DNA from: Paracoccaceae bacterium
Lineage (GTDB): Bacteria > Pseudomonadota > Alphaproteobacteria > Rhodobacterales > Rhodobacteraceae
Reading direction: 5' to 3'
Assembly: GCA_026989355.1 (NCBI GenBank)
Contig: JALSJM010000002.1
Location: 124,001-188,000, forward strand
DNA length: 64,000 nt
A program made the position numbers and the translations under genes. Under the pieces are notes generated by a model that made no database searches, was not told where the DNA came from, and saw only the letters and a list, made by a program, of their open reading frames with translations. Shown piece after piece: positions 9,290 to 17,533 of this stretch (positions are counted from its first letter, which is position 1; each line of letters opens with the position of its first letter).

Positions 9290-9470
9290 TCCCGATCAGG
9301 TGCAAAAGCACCTCCGGGATGAAACGGGAATGTGGTGAGGGTGACCCAACCCGGGGCCCGATTCCGCAGCCGCCCCCGCGACTGTAAGCGGCTTGCGCCT
9401 GCCAGATGCCACTGGGTTTTCCCCGGGAAGGCGGCAGTGCGCTTCATGCCGCAAGCCAGGAGACCGGCCT
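9290..9470 (+). ncRNA. Cobalamin (AdoCbl) riboswitch
   Basis: The leader carries the diagnostic cobalamin-riboswitch blocks in order: AGGTGC...GCACCT stem, GGGAATGTGGTG, the core CCGCAGCCGCCCCCGCGACTGTAAGCGG (about 9365-9392), GCCACTGGG, GGGAAGGCGGC, and the terminal GCCGCAAGCCAGGAGACCGGCC. Expression of the downstream cobalt-uptake and cobaltochelatase genes should fall when adenosylcobalamin is abundant. The end lies about 50 bases before the cbtB start and near its ribosome-binding region, so either termination or translation could be controlled. Confidence 0.96.
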
Positions 9471-9518
9471 TGCAAGAGCCACAATCCCTGTCGGGTGTGA
9501 CAGGAAAGGAGACAAGCA

Positions 9519-9695
9519 ATGACTACCACAGCTCAAACCCGGGCGCATGATGCTGCCAACCTCGGCCTGCTGCCGATCTTCATGGCCGCAGCCGCCGGAT
9601 TGACCCTGCTCTATTTCACCGGTTTTGCGCAGGCCTCGGTCTATCATGATTCGGCGCATGACACGCGTCACACGCTGGCCTTCCCCTGCCACTGA
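9519..9695 (+). CDS. cbtB: Cobalt transporter subunit CbtB
   Basis: This short gene of 58 codons is preceded by AAAGGAGA. The protein has one transmembrane helix (about residues 17-38, LLPIFMAAAAGLTLLYFTGF). It ends in the metal-binding tail HDSAHDTRHTLAFPCH, the His-rich C-terminus with final FPCH that characterises CbtB. It is the first gene after the riboswitch and is followed 3 bases later by cbtA. Together they form a predicted B12-regulated cobalt importer. Confidence 0.93.
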   Translation: MTTTAQTRAHDAANLGLLPIFMAAAAGLTLLYFTGFAQASVYHDSAHDTRHTLAFPCH

Positions 9696-9698
9696 GCA

Positions 9699-10421
9699 AT
9701 GACCACACGCATTTTTGCCAGCGCGCTGTTCGCTGGGCTGCTGGCAGGGCTGGTTGCCGTCTTGCTGCAGTGGTCGCTCATGGAAAAACTGATTCTGGAG
9801 GGTGAAGAATACGAGACAGGCGCGAAAAGCCATTTCGCGGGTGTCCTGAAGCTTAACGAAGACGGAGAGACTGCCGAGCAGGCAGCCGAATCCGGAGACG
9901 GCGGGGAAGAAGAAGGCACCACCAGGCGTTTCGCTCTTGCTTTCTTTGCAACCTTCGTCACCTGGGTAGGCTGGGCACTGCTGATGGTCGCCGGCTTTGC
10001 TCTGACCGAAAGATACGGCGTGCGCATTACCATGAAGGATGCGCTTGTGTGGGGCACCGCTGGTTTCGGCGCGATTCATGTGATGACGGGCATCGGCCTG
10101 CCACCCGAGCTTCCGGGCCAGCCTGCCGCCGAAATCGAACTGCGCCAGATGTGGTGGATTACCACCGCCGCCACGGCCGTGATCGGCTTTGCGCTCATGG
10201 GTTATGGCCGCAAGCCTTTTCATTTTGCGGCTGGCATTGCGCTTCTGATTGCGCCGCATCTGATCGGAGCACCCCGACTCGATGATTATTCCGGTATGGC
10301 TCCGCCCGAGCTTTCCGGTGAATACGTTGCACGTTCCTATGCGGTGGCTTTCATCTCCTGGATCGTGCTCGGCCTTGCTGCCGGATATTTCTGGAATCGC
10401 CTGCAACAGCCACCTGCCTGA
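9699..10421 (+). CDS. cbtA: Cobalt transporter subunit CbtA
   Basis: This 240-residue membrane protein of the CbtA family is the probable cobalt-permeating partner of CbtB. Hydrophobic helices appear at about residues 5-25 (ASALFAGLLAGLVAVLL), 85-105, 115-130, 150-170, 175-190 and 210-235. A loop after helix 1 is acidic (EGEEYETG, then EDGETAEQAAESGDGGEEEG), which could attract metal ions. The gene starts 3 bases after cbtB and shares its riboswitch. The family is assigned from context and the N-terminal motif (RIFASALFAGLLAG). Confidence 0.88.
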   Translation: MTTRIFASALFAGLLAGLVAVLLQWSLMEKLILEGEEYETGAKSHFAGVLKLNEDGETAEQAAESGDGGEEEGTTRRFALAFFATFVTWVGWALLMVAGFALTERYGVRITMKDALVWGTAGFGAIHVMTGIGLPPELPGQPAAEIELRQMWWITTAATAVIGFALMGYGRKPFHFAAGIALLIAPHLIGAPRLDDYSGMAPPELSGEYVARSYAVAFISWIVLGLAAGYFWNRLQQPPA

Positions 10422-10488
10422 ACATCTTTACATGCCTTGAGCATCAGGGCACCACACGTGATAACCGAAGATCAAAGGAGTGACAGAC

Positions 10489-11160
10489 ATGCACATCGAG
10501 CCCGGCGTCGTGGATGGCGCGAAAATCCTGCTTTCCCATGCAACCGGCGCAGGCGTTGGCGCCTATACCCTGAAGCTGGCCTTTGACACCATCCGCAGCC
10601 GTGGCCCGGTTTCTCTGGTGTTCCGCACGGTGCTGAGCACCGTTGCCGTGTTCAGCTTCTTCGAAGTGTTCCCGCATTTCCCGGTGGGTGTGTCCGAGGT
10701 GCATTTCATCCTCGGTTCAACCCTGTTCCTGCTTCTCGGCGCGGCTCCTGCGGCCATTGGGCTGGCGCTGGGGTTGCTTATTCAGGGCCTGTTCTTTGCT
10801 CCGGCCGACCTGCCCCAATACGGCATGAACATTACCACCCTTCTGGTGCCGCTCTTTGTCTTGCGAATGCTGGCCAGACGCATCATTGCGCCGGATACGC
10901 CCTATGTAGATCTGAAATATCGTCAGGCGCTGGCACTTTCCGTTGCCTATCAGAGCGGAATTGTGGCCTGGGTGTCGTTCTGGGCTTTCTATGGTGAAGG
11001 GCTGGCCGCGTGGCAGGGTATCGCCGCTTTTGCCGGCGCCTACATGATGGTGGTTCTGATCGAGCCTCTGGCCGACCTGGCGGTGCTGGCTGCAGCCAAG
11101 GCGGTGCGCGGCCGGATTGGCTCCGGATTTTTTGCCCGCCGCCTTTTTGCTGTCGCCTGA
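10489..11160 (+). CDS. CbiM-like energy-coupling-factor permease
   Basis: This 223-residue membrane protein begins MHIEPGVVDGAKI. The N-terminal Met-His-Ile is the metal-coordinating start of CbiM/NikM substrate-binding subunits. ATG 10489 is chosen over GTG 10480 because AAAGGAG ends 8 bases before it. Six or so hydrophobic helices follow, including FILGSTLFLLLGAAPAAIGLALG, where CbiM has its second His-containing motif (SEVHFILGS). No CbiN, CbiQ or CbiO gene is nearby, so it either works alone or uses distant ECF subunits. It lies in the riboswitch-controlled operon between cbtA and cobW, which points to cobalt. Confidence 0.8.
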   Translation: MHIEPGVVDGAKILLSHATGAGVGAYTLKLAFDTIRSRGPVSLVFRTVLSTVAVFSFFEVFPHFPVGVSEVHFILGSTLFLLLGAAPAAIGLALGLLIQGLFFAPADLPQYGMNITTLLVPLFVLRMLARRIIAPDTPYVDLKYRQALALSVAYQSGIVAWVSFWAFYGEGLAAWQGIAAFAGAYMMVVLIEPLADLAVLAAAKAVRGRIGSGFFARRLFAVA

Positions 11161-11206
11161 ACCCCTGCCACACAGAGGCTGTCGCCTGAGCCCCTGCCAC
11201 ACAGAG
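11149..11206 (+). repeat. 29-bp tandem duplication, two copies
   Basis: GCTGTCGCCTGA followed by a 17-base tail ending CACACAGAG occurs at 11149-11177 and again at 11178-11206 with one mismatch. The first copy contains the last codons and stop of the CbiM-like gene. The second lies in the spacer before cobW. Confidence 0.95.
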
Positions 11207-11231
11207 TCGGAACCGGATAACAGGAGAGCCC

Positions 11232-12296
11232 ATGTATTCGAAGATCCCCGTAACGGTCGTTACCGGTTTTCTTGGCGCCGGAAAGACAACCCTGATCCGC
11301 CACATGCTGGAAAACGCCGGCGGGCGCCGCATTGCGCTGATCATAAACGAATTCGGCGATGTGGGCGTGGATGGCGAGATCCTGAAGGGGTGCGGTGATG
11401 CGGCCTGTTCGGATGATGACATCATGGAGCTTTCCAACGGCTGCATCTGTTGCACCGTGGCCGATGAATTCATCCCCACGATGGAAAAACTGCTGGCGCG
11501 CGACAATCCGCCCGATCACATCGTGATTGAAACCTCGGGCCTTGCCCTGCCCCAGCCGCTGGTGCGGGCCTTCAGCTGGCCCGAGATCACCACCCGCGTT
11601 ACCGTTGATGGCGTGATCACCGTGCTTGATGGCCGCGCCGTCGAGGACGGGCTTTTTGCTCACGCGCCGGAAGCCGTCGATATTCAGCGCGCGGCAGATG
11701 AGAACCTTGACCACGAAACACCTCTTTCAGAGCTGTTCGAAGATCAGGTTGCGGCGGCCGACATGATCGTGGTCAACAAGGCTGACCTGATGGACGACGC
11801 CGATGCGCTGGTGGCCGAACTGTCCGGCCGGGCCCGCCCGGGTGTGCAGGTGGTGAAATCGGTACAAGGCGCGTTGCCGCTTTCGGTTCTGTTGGGGCGG
11901 GGCGCGGCGGCCGAGGCAGACATCGAGAACCGCCGAGAGCATCATCATCACGATGACGATGATCACGATCACGATCACGATCACGATCACGCGCATGACC
12001 ACGGACACGACGAATTCGAAACCTTTGTTGTTACACTGGGTGAAATCGCCGATCCGTCGGCCTATGCCTGTCAGATTGCCGATGTGATCCGCGATCACGC
12101 CATCTTGCGTCTCAAGGGTTTCGGTGCGGTGGCGGGAAAGCCGATGCGCCTGACCATTCAGGCCGTGGGGCCGCGCGTTGCCCATTATTTCGACCGCCCC
12201 TTCGCCCCAGGCGAGCCGCGTGAAACCCGTCTGGTGGTGATTGGCATGACAGGGCTTGATCAGGCAACGATCGCCCGGGCGCTCCGGCCCCAATGA
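11232..12296 (+). CDS. cobW: CobW-family GTPase/metallochaperone
   Basis: This is a G3E-family P-loop GTPase thought to deliver cobalt to the CobNST chelatase. It has 354 residues, normal for the family. Walker A GFLGAGKTT is at residues 12-20, the metal-binding CICC (motif CXCC) at 71-74, and the guanine-specificity motif NKAD near 180. A His/Asp tract (HHHHDDDDHDHDHDHDH) sits at about 237-255 before the C-terminal CobW_C domain. The gene overlaps the next one by 4 bases. The His tract is encoded partly by five perfect GATCAC hexamers. Confidence 0.95.
   Translation: MYSKIPVTVVTGFLGAGKTTLIRHMLENAGGRRIALIINEFGDVGVDGEILKGCGDAACSDDDIMELSNGCICCTVADEFIPTMEKLLARDNPPDHIVIETSGLALPQPLVRAFSWPEITTRVTVDGVITVLDGRAVEDGLFAHAPEAVDIQRAADENLDHETPLSELFEDQVAAADMIVVNKADLMDDADALVAELSGRARPGVQVVKSVQGALPLSVLLGRGAAAEADIENRREHHHHDDDDHDHDHDHDHAHDHGHDEFETFVVTLGEIADPSAYACQIADVIRDHAILRLKGFGAVAGKPMRLTIQAVGPRVAHYFDRPFAPGEPRETRLVVIGMTGLDQATIARALRPQ
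11961..11990 (+). repeat. Five tandem GATCAC hexamers inside cobW
   Basis: Five uninterrupted GATCAC copies encode alternating Asp-His in the metal-binding linker of CobW. Length changes in units of 6 bp would keep the frame. Confidence 0.97.
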
Positions 12297-12745
12297 TCGA
12301 GATTGCGGTTGAATCCCCCCTCGGCAAAGAGGCCCGCGCCCTGATCGCAGCATCCGATGCAGCCATGCGCGCTGTATTCCCTCCGGAGGAATGTTTCACT
12401 CTTGCGCCCGAAGAACTGAACCGCCCCGAAATCCGTTTTTTCGTGGCAAGGTGTGCCGGGCGTCCCCTCGGGTGTGTGGCAATGGTTATTTTTCCCGACT
12501 ACGCCGAAGTGAAGCGGCTTCTGGTGTTGCCCGATGCGCGCGGATCTGGTGTGGGCCGGCGGCTGATGCAGCATCTTGAGGATGCCGCCCGTGATCTTGG
12601 GCTTGGTCTGATCCGCCTCGAAACCGGCCATGCACTGCGCCCGGCCATGCAGCTTTATTCGGCCCTGGGTTATGCGCCCTGTGCACCCTTTGGCGGTTAT
12701 CCCGATATCCCGGGCAATATTTTCATGGAAAAAAGGCTGGATTAG
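12293..12745 (+). CDS. GNAT-family N-acetyltransferase
   Basis: This 150-residue single-domain GNAT shows the acetyl-CoA-binding segment (KRLLVLPDARGSGVGRRLM, with the RxxGxG/A motif). A later EXGHALRPAMQLYSALGYAP stretch is typical of the C-terminal half of the fold. It overlaps cobW by four bases (ATGA) and ends one base before cobN, so it is translated within the cobalamin operon. Its substrate cannot be read from the sequence. Amino acids, polyamines and proteins are all possible for this family, and a link to B12 metabolism is only suggested by position. Confidence 0.85.
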   Translation: MIEIAVESPLGKEARALIAASDAAMRAVFPPEECFTLAPEELNRPEIRFFVARCAGRPLGCVAMVIFPDYAEVKRLLVLPDARGSGVGRRLMQHLEDAARDLGLGLIRLETGHALRPAMQLYSALGYAPCAPFGGYPDIPGNIFMEKRLD

Positions 12746-12746
12746 G

Positions 12747-15700
12747 ATGCATCTTCTTGCGGCAACGCCGGGTGCTGTTGACAATGGGCAGGAACCCGTC
12801 GATCTGGCCCAATCGCCGGCAGATATCCTGTTCATCTCGGCGGCTGACACCGAGCTTGCCGCACTTTCGGCCGCGCGGATGGAAATGGAAAAGCCGCCTT
12901 CTCTGCGTCTGGCCAGCCTGAACCACCTGCAGCACCCGATGTCGGTAGATCTGCATATCGACAGCTGTGCCTCGAAATGCCGGTTGGTGATTGCGCGGGT
13001 TCTGGGCGGGGCGGGTTACTGGCGCTACGGCCTTGAGCAATATGCCGCCCGTCTGCACGAGGCTGGCGTTCCTTTTGCTGCGCTTCCGGGCGATGACAAG
13101 CCTGATGACGAGCTGCACGCCCTGTCCACTGTCGCCGACGCAGATTATGATGCGCTCTGGGCCTATCTGGTAGAGGGCGGTCCCGAAAATGCGATCCGGT
13201 TTCTGGAATATGCCCGGGCTATCCTGGGCGACGGCGAAAAACCCGCTGCTGCGGCGCCGCTTCTGCGGGCCGGTATTTATTGGCCGGGCGAAGGCGTGGC
13301 TGATCTGGAAACCGTGCGTGCTATCTGGTCCGGGAATGCGCCTGTGGTGCCGGTCGTGTTCTATCGGGCCCTGGTGCAAGGCGCCGGGCTGCAGCCAATC
13401 AACCGCCTGGTGCAATCGCTTTTGCACCGTGGGCTGGCACCTTTGCCGGTATTTGTAGCATCCTTGAAGGATACCCTTTCCCAGGCAACGTTAGAGACGC
13501 TTTTTTCGCAGGCTCCCCCTGCTGTCATCCTTAATGCCACGGCCTTTGCCACGGGCGGCGGACAGGGTGCGGACGGGGCTGAAAACCCCCTGACCGGCCC
13601 TGCAGCCAATCAGGCGCCTGTCTTGCAGGTGGTGCTGGCCTCTTCGACCGAAGAAACCTGGGAAAAGAGTGCCTCCGGCCTTTCAGGTCGCGATATCGCC
13701 ATGCATGTGGCCCTACCCGAAATCGATGGCCGAGTGCTGACCCGTGCCATCAGTTTCAAGGGCGAGGCCTATTTCGACGAGGCTGCAGAGTGTCCGGTCA
13801 CAACCTACCGCGAACGGGAAGACCGTATCGAGTTTATTTCTGATCTGGCCCGCAACTGGGTGAACTTGCGCATGACGCACCGGGCAGAGCGGCGTGTGGC
13901 ATTGGTGCTTGCAAACTACCCCAACAAGGATGGCCGGCTGGCCAATGGTGTTGGCCTCGACACCCCCGCGGCCACGGTACATATGCTGCATGAAATGGCG
14001 AAAGCAGGATATTCCGTTACGGACCCGCCCGAAGATGGCGATGCCCTGATGAAGCGCATCCTGGCCGGGCCCACCAACTGGCTGACCGATCGCCCCAAAC
14101 GCAGCGGGGGCGTGCAATTGCCGCTTTCCGAATATCTTGCAGCCTACACTGCTCTGCCGCAGCCGCTGCGCGAGCAGATCGGAAGCCGTTGGGGAAAGCC
14201 GGAAGACGATCCGTTTTTCGTGCCCGCCAACACCGATGGCGGATATTTCGTGCTTTCGGTGCTGCCATTCGGCAATGTGGTGGTAGGGGTGCAGCCTGCG
14301 CGCGGTTACAACATCGATCCGGCGGAAACCTATCATTCTCCCGATCTGGTGCCGCCGCATAACTATCTGGCCTTCTATTTCTGGCTTCGCGGCACTTTCG
14401 GCGCTCAGGCCATCGTGCACATGGGCAAGCACGGCAATCTCGAATGGCTACCCGGCAAGGCGCTGGCGCTTTCGCAAGTCTGCTGGCCCGAAGCCACCCT
14501 CGGGCCGGTGCCGCATGTCTATCCTTTCATCGTCAATGATCCGGGCGAGGGCACCCAGGCCAAGCGGCGCGCGCAGGCTGTTATCGTCGATCATCTTACT
14601 CCGCCGCTGACGCGGGCCGAAACCTATGGCCCTCTGCGTGATCTTGAGGCGCTGGTTGATGAATATTACGAGGCAGCCGGGGTTGATCCCCGGCGCGTCA
14701 GCCACCTGAAGCGCGAGATCCTGTCGCTCACCGCTGCTACCGGACTTGACCGGGACGCGGGCCTGAGCGGTGACGATGTCGAAGGTGATCTTGCACGTAT
14801 CGATGCCTATCTGTGCGATCTGAAAGAAGCCCAGATCCGCGACGGGCTGCATGTTTTCGGTCGGTCGCCCGAAGGTCGGCTCGAACGCGATCTGGCGATT
14901 GCGCTGCTTCGGGTGCCGCGCGGCACCGGGAAAGGGCATGATGCCTCACTGATGCGGGCACTGGCCGATGATCTGAGCCTTGATTTTGATCCGCTTGATT
15001 GTGATATGGCCGCGCCCTGGAAAGGGCCAAGGCCCGAGAGCCTGGCTTCGCTCACCTCCGACAGGTGGCGCAGCCATGGCGATACGGTCGAGCGCCTCGA
15101 ACTGCTGGCCACGTTGTTGATGGACGGTATCGCCGAAGCGCCCGGCACCGCTTCGGCCGAGGTGCTGGAATTTGCCGCCACCACCCTGCGTCCGATGCTG
15201 GCGGCCTGCGGCCCCGGTGAAACTGGTGGTCTTCTGGCCGCGCTTGACGGGCATTTCGTATCGCCGGGGCCATCGGGTGCTCCTACACGGGGGCGGCTCG
15301 ATGTGTTGCCAACGGGGCGCAATTTCTTCAGCGTCGATGTGCGTGCCGTGCCCACCCCCGCCGCCTGGGATCTGGGATGGAAATCGGCCAGCCTACTGAT
15401 CGAGAAACATCTGCAGGCCGAAGGTGACTGGCCCCGCGCCATGCTGATTACCGCCTGGGGAACGGCCAACATGCGCACCGGTGGCGATGACATCGCCCAG
15501 GCTCTGGCCCTGATGGGTGTACGTCCCACGTGGGATGCTTCCAGCCGTCGGGTAACCGGTTTCGAGATATTGCCGCTTTCGGTTCTGGGGCGCCCGCGGG
15601 TGGATGTAACCCTGCGCATTTCGGGTTTCTTTCGCGATGCCTTTCCACAACTGATCGCGCTGACTGACAGCGCTGCGCGTGCGGTAATGGCGCTTGATGA

Positions 15701-16442
15701 ACCCTCCGATCAGAACCCCGCCGCCGCTCGTTTCCGTGAAACCGGGGAAGCCGCGCGGGTGTTCGGAGCAAAGCCCGGCGCTTACGGCGCGGGCCTGCAG
15801 GCGATGATTGATGAGCAGCTCTGGGCCTCGCGCGCCGATCTGGCCGAAGCATATCTGGAATGGGGCGCTTACAGCTATGGAAAACACGCCGAAGGCCGCC
15901 CCGATCGCGCCGTTTTCGAAAGCCGTTTGCGCGAGGTCGAGGCAATCGTTCAGAACCAGGACAACCGCGAGCATGATCTGCTGGACAGTGACGATTATTA
16001 CCAGTTCGAAGGCGGTGCGGCGGCTGCCGTGGCCACACTTCAGGGGCGCGAGCGACCGATCTATCACAATGACCATTCCCGCCCCGAACGCCCCGTGATC
16101 CGCACGCTTGACGAAGAAATCGGTCGGGTGCTGCGTTCCCGTGTGGTAAATCCGAAATGGATCGAAGGGGTGAAGCGCCACGGCTACAAGGGCGCCTTTG
16201 AAATTGCAGCCACAGTCGATTACCTGTTTGCTTTCGCAGCTACCACGAAAGCGGTGAAAGATCACCATTTCGACATGGTGTGCGCAGCATTTCTTGAAGA
16301 CGAGGAAACCCGAAATTTCATCGCCCGACACAACGTTCCGGCACTGAGGGAAATTGCCGTGCGGTTGAACGAGGCGATAGAACGCGGACTGTGGACCCCG
16401 AGATCGAATTCTGCCCGCGGGCTGATCGAAAGTCTGACGTGA
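12747..16442 (+). CDS. cobN: Cobaltochelatase subunit CobN
   Basis: CobN is the large ATP-dependent subunit that inserts cobalt into hydrogenobyrinic acid a,c-diamide together with CobS and CobT. From the ATG at 12747 the protein has 1231 residues, which fits the family. The N-terminus MHLLAATPGAVDNG and the segments VHMGKHGNLEWLPGK, VYPFIVNDPGEG and NMRTGGDDIAQALALMGV are hallmark CobN/BchH-type sequences. An earlier in-frame start lies inside the GNAT gene and is rejected. CobS and CobT are not in the window. The gene is the last of the riboswitch-led plus-strand run, though cobO follows after a gap. Confidence 0.97.
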   Translation: MHLLAATPGAVDNGQEPVDLAQSPADILFISAADTELAALSAARMEMEKPPSLRLASLNHLQHPMSVDLHIDSCASKCRLVIARVLGGAGYWRYGLEQYAARLHEAGVPFAALPGDDKPDDELHALSTVADADYDALWAYLVEGGPENAIRFLEYARAILGDGEKPAAAAPLLRAGIYWPGEGVADLETVRAIWSGNAPVVPVVFYRALVQGAGLQPINRLVQSLLHRGLAPLPVFVASLKDTLSQATLETLFSQAPPAVILNATAFATGGGQGADGAENPLTGPAANQAPVLQVVLASSTEETWEKSASGLSGRDIAMHVALPEIDGRVLTRAISFKGEAYFDEAAECPVTTYREREDRIEFISDLARNWVNLRMTHRAERRVALVLANYPNKDGRLANGVGLDTPAATVHMLHEMAKAGYSVTDPPEDGDALMKRILAGPTNWLTDRPKRSGGVQLPLSEYLAAYTALPQPLREQIGSRWGKPEDDPFFVPANTDGGYFVLSVLPFGNVVVGVQPARGYNIDPAETYHSPDLVPPHNYLAFYFWLRGTFGAQAIVHMGKHGNLEWLPGKALALSQVCWPEATLGPVPHVYPFIVNDPGEGTQAKRRAQAVIVDHLTPPLTRAETYGPLRDLEALVDEYYEAAGVDPRRVSHLKREILSLTAATGLDRDAGLSGDDVEGDLARIDAYLCDLKEAQIRDGLHVFGRSPEGRLERDLAIALLRVPRGTGKGHDASLMRALADDLSLDFDPLDCDMAAPWKGPRPESLASLTSDRWRSHGDTVERLELLATLLMDGIAEAPGTASAEVLEFAATTLRPMLAACGPGETGGLLAALDGHFVSPGPSGAPTRGRLDVLPTGRNFFSVDVRAVPTPAAWDLGWKSASLLIEKHLQAEGDWPRAMLITAWGTANMRTGGDDIAQALALMGVRPTWDASSRRVTGFEILPLSVLGRPRVDVTLRISGFFRDAFPQLIALTDSAARAVMALDEPSDQNPAAARFRETGEAARVFGAKPGAYGAGLQAMIDEQLWASRADLAEAYLEWGAYSYGKHAEGRPDRAVFESRLREVEAIVQNQDNREHDLLDSDDYYQFEGGAAAAVATLQGRERPIYHNDHSRPERPVIRTLDEEIGRVLRSRVVNPKWIEGVKRHGYKGAFEIAATVDYLFAFAATTKAVKDHHFDMVCAAFLEDEETRNFIARHNVPALREIAVRLNEAIERGLWTPRSNSARGLIESLT

Positions 16443-16485
16443 ACGGCAAACCGCCCTGGACGGGTATCCCGGTCAGGAAACGGAA

Positions 16486-16785
16486 CTACCAGTCTGGGCA
16501 CACGATTTGCGCCCGCACATAAGCAGAATCGCCTTTCACGCTGCGCTGAAGCACGGAGCAGCCGCTGGCGATCTCGATAGCCGCCACGGCCTTTGGAAAG
16601 ATGTCTCCTATCTTCGGCACCATTTCACGACTGGTCCGGATAGCTTCGGCCTTTTCGCCCCTGATCCGCACGGAAAACGTGCTGCCCGCAACTGTCACCA
16701 CCCTGGGCTTGATCCCCATGAATTCGGGGTGCGGGCTGTCACATCCGGCCATGAGCAGCGTGATCGCCAGCATCATGTATCGCAT
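16486..16785 (-). CDS. Small predicted lipoprotein, antisense between cobN and cobO
   Basis: This gene encodes 99 residues. The signal sequence ends in the lipobox LLMAGC (Cys at about residue 15), so the protein should be lipidated. The mature part is short, contains two further cysteines (about residues 76 and 96) and has no motif I recognise. It is convergent with cobN and divergent from cobO. Composition looks similar to its neighbours. Function unknown. Confidence 0.7.
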   Translation of the reverse strand: MRYMMLAITLLMAGCDSPHPEFMGIKPRVVTVAGSTFSVRIRGEKAEAIRTSREMVPKIGDIFPKAVAAIEIASGCSVLQRSVKGDSAYVRAQIVCPDW

Positions 16786-16910
16786 GAGCTTTTCCTTTCG
16801 CCTCCAACCTGTCGCGTCATGGTTAAGAAATTCTTACTTGGCCATGGCAATCCCTTGCATCCCGCAGTTGCCTTGTTCACTATCGCTGCAGCGTGAAACA
16901 GGAGGCCCCC

Positions 16911-17528
16911 ATGAGCGCCAGTAACCACGATAATGACCGCCATGCCATGAAGATGGCCAAGAAGAAGGCCGCGCGGGAAAAGATCATGGCCACCAAGACC
17001 GATGAAAAAGGTCTGATCATTGTTCACACCGGCAAGGGCAAGGGCAAGTCGACCGCTGCTTTCGGAATGATCTTCCGCCATATTGCTCATGGCCTGCCAT
17101 GCGCGGTGGTGCAGTTCATCAAGGGCGGGATGTCAACCGGTGAACGAGATCTGATCCAGCAGCAGTTTTCCGATCTTTGCGCGTTCCACACCATGGGCGA
17201 GGGTTTCACCTGGGAAACCCAGGATCGCGTCCGCGATACTGAAATGGCGCAGGCTGCCTGGGAAAAGGCGAAGGAACTGATCCGTGATGAAAAGTATCGC
17301 ATGGTGCTGCTTGATGAGATCAACATCGCCCTGCGCTACGATTACATTTCTGTCAACGAAGTGGTGAACTTCCTGACCGACGAAAAGCCCGGGATGACCC
17401 ATGTCGTTCTGACCGGCCGAAATGCCGGTCCGGAACTGATCGAGATTGCCGACCTGGTAACCGAGATGGAACTGGTAAAGCACCCGTTCCGCTCGGGGAT
17501 CAAGGCACAGATCGGGGTGGAATACTGA
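16911..17528 (+). CDS. cobO: Cob(I)yrinic acid a,c-diamide adenosyltransferase
   Basis: CobO transfers the 5'-deoxyadenosyl group from ATP to the corrin cobalt. The ATG at 16911 follows AGGAGG and gives 205 residues, the normal length. The P-loop GKGKGKST is at residues 41-48, and the conserved LLDEINIALRYDYI and VVLTGRNAGPELIEIADLVTEM segments follow. The basic N-terminal 30 residues are usual for this family. It sits downstream of cobN but is separated by the antisense lipoprotein gene, so it probably has its own promoter in 16786-16910. Confidence 0.96.
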   Translation: MSASNHDNDRHAMKMAKKKAAREKIMATKTDEKGLIIVHTGKGKGKSTAAFGMIFRHIAHGLPCAVVQFIKGGMSTGERDLIQQQFSDLCAFHTMGEGFTWETQDRVRDTEMAQAAWEKAKELIRDEKYRMVLLDEINIALRYDYISVNEVVNFLTDEKPGMTHVVLTGRNAGPELIEIADLVTEMELVKHPFRSGIKAQIGVEY

Positions 17529-17533
17529 CCGGA

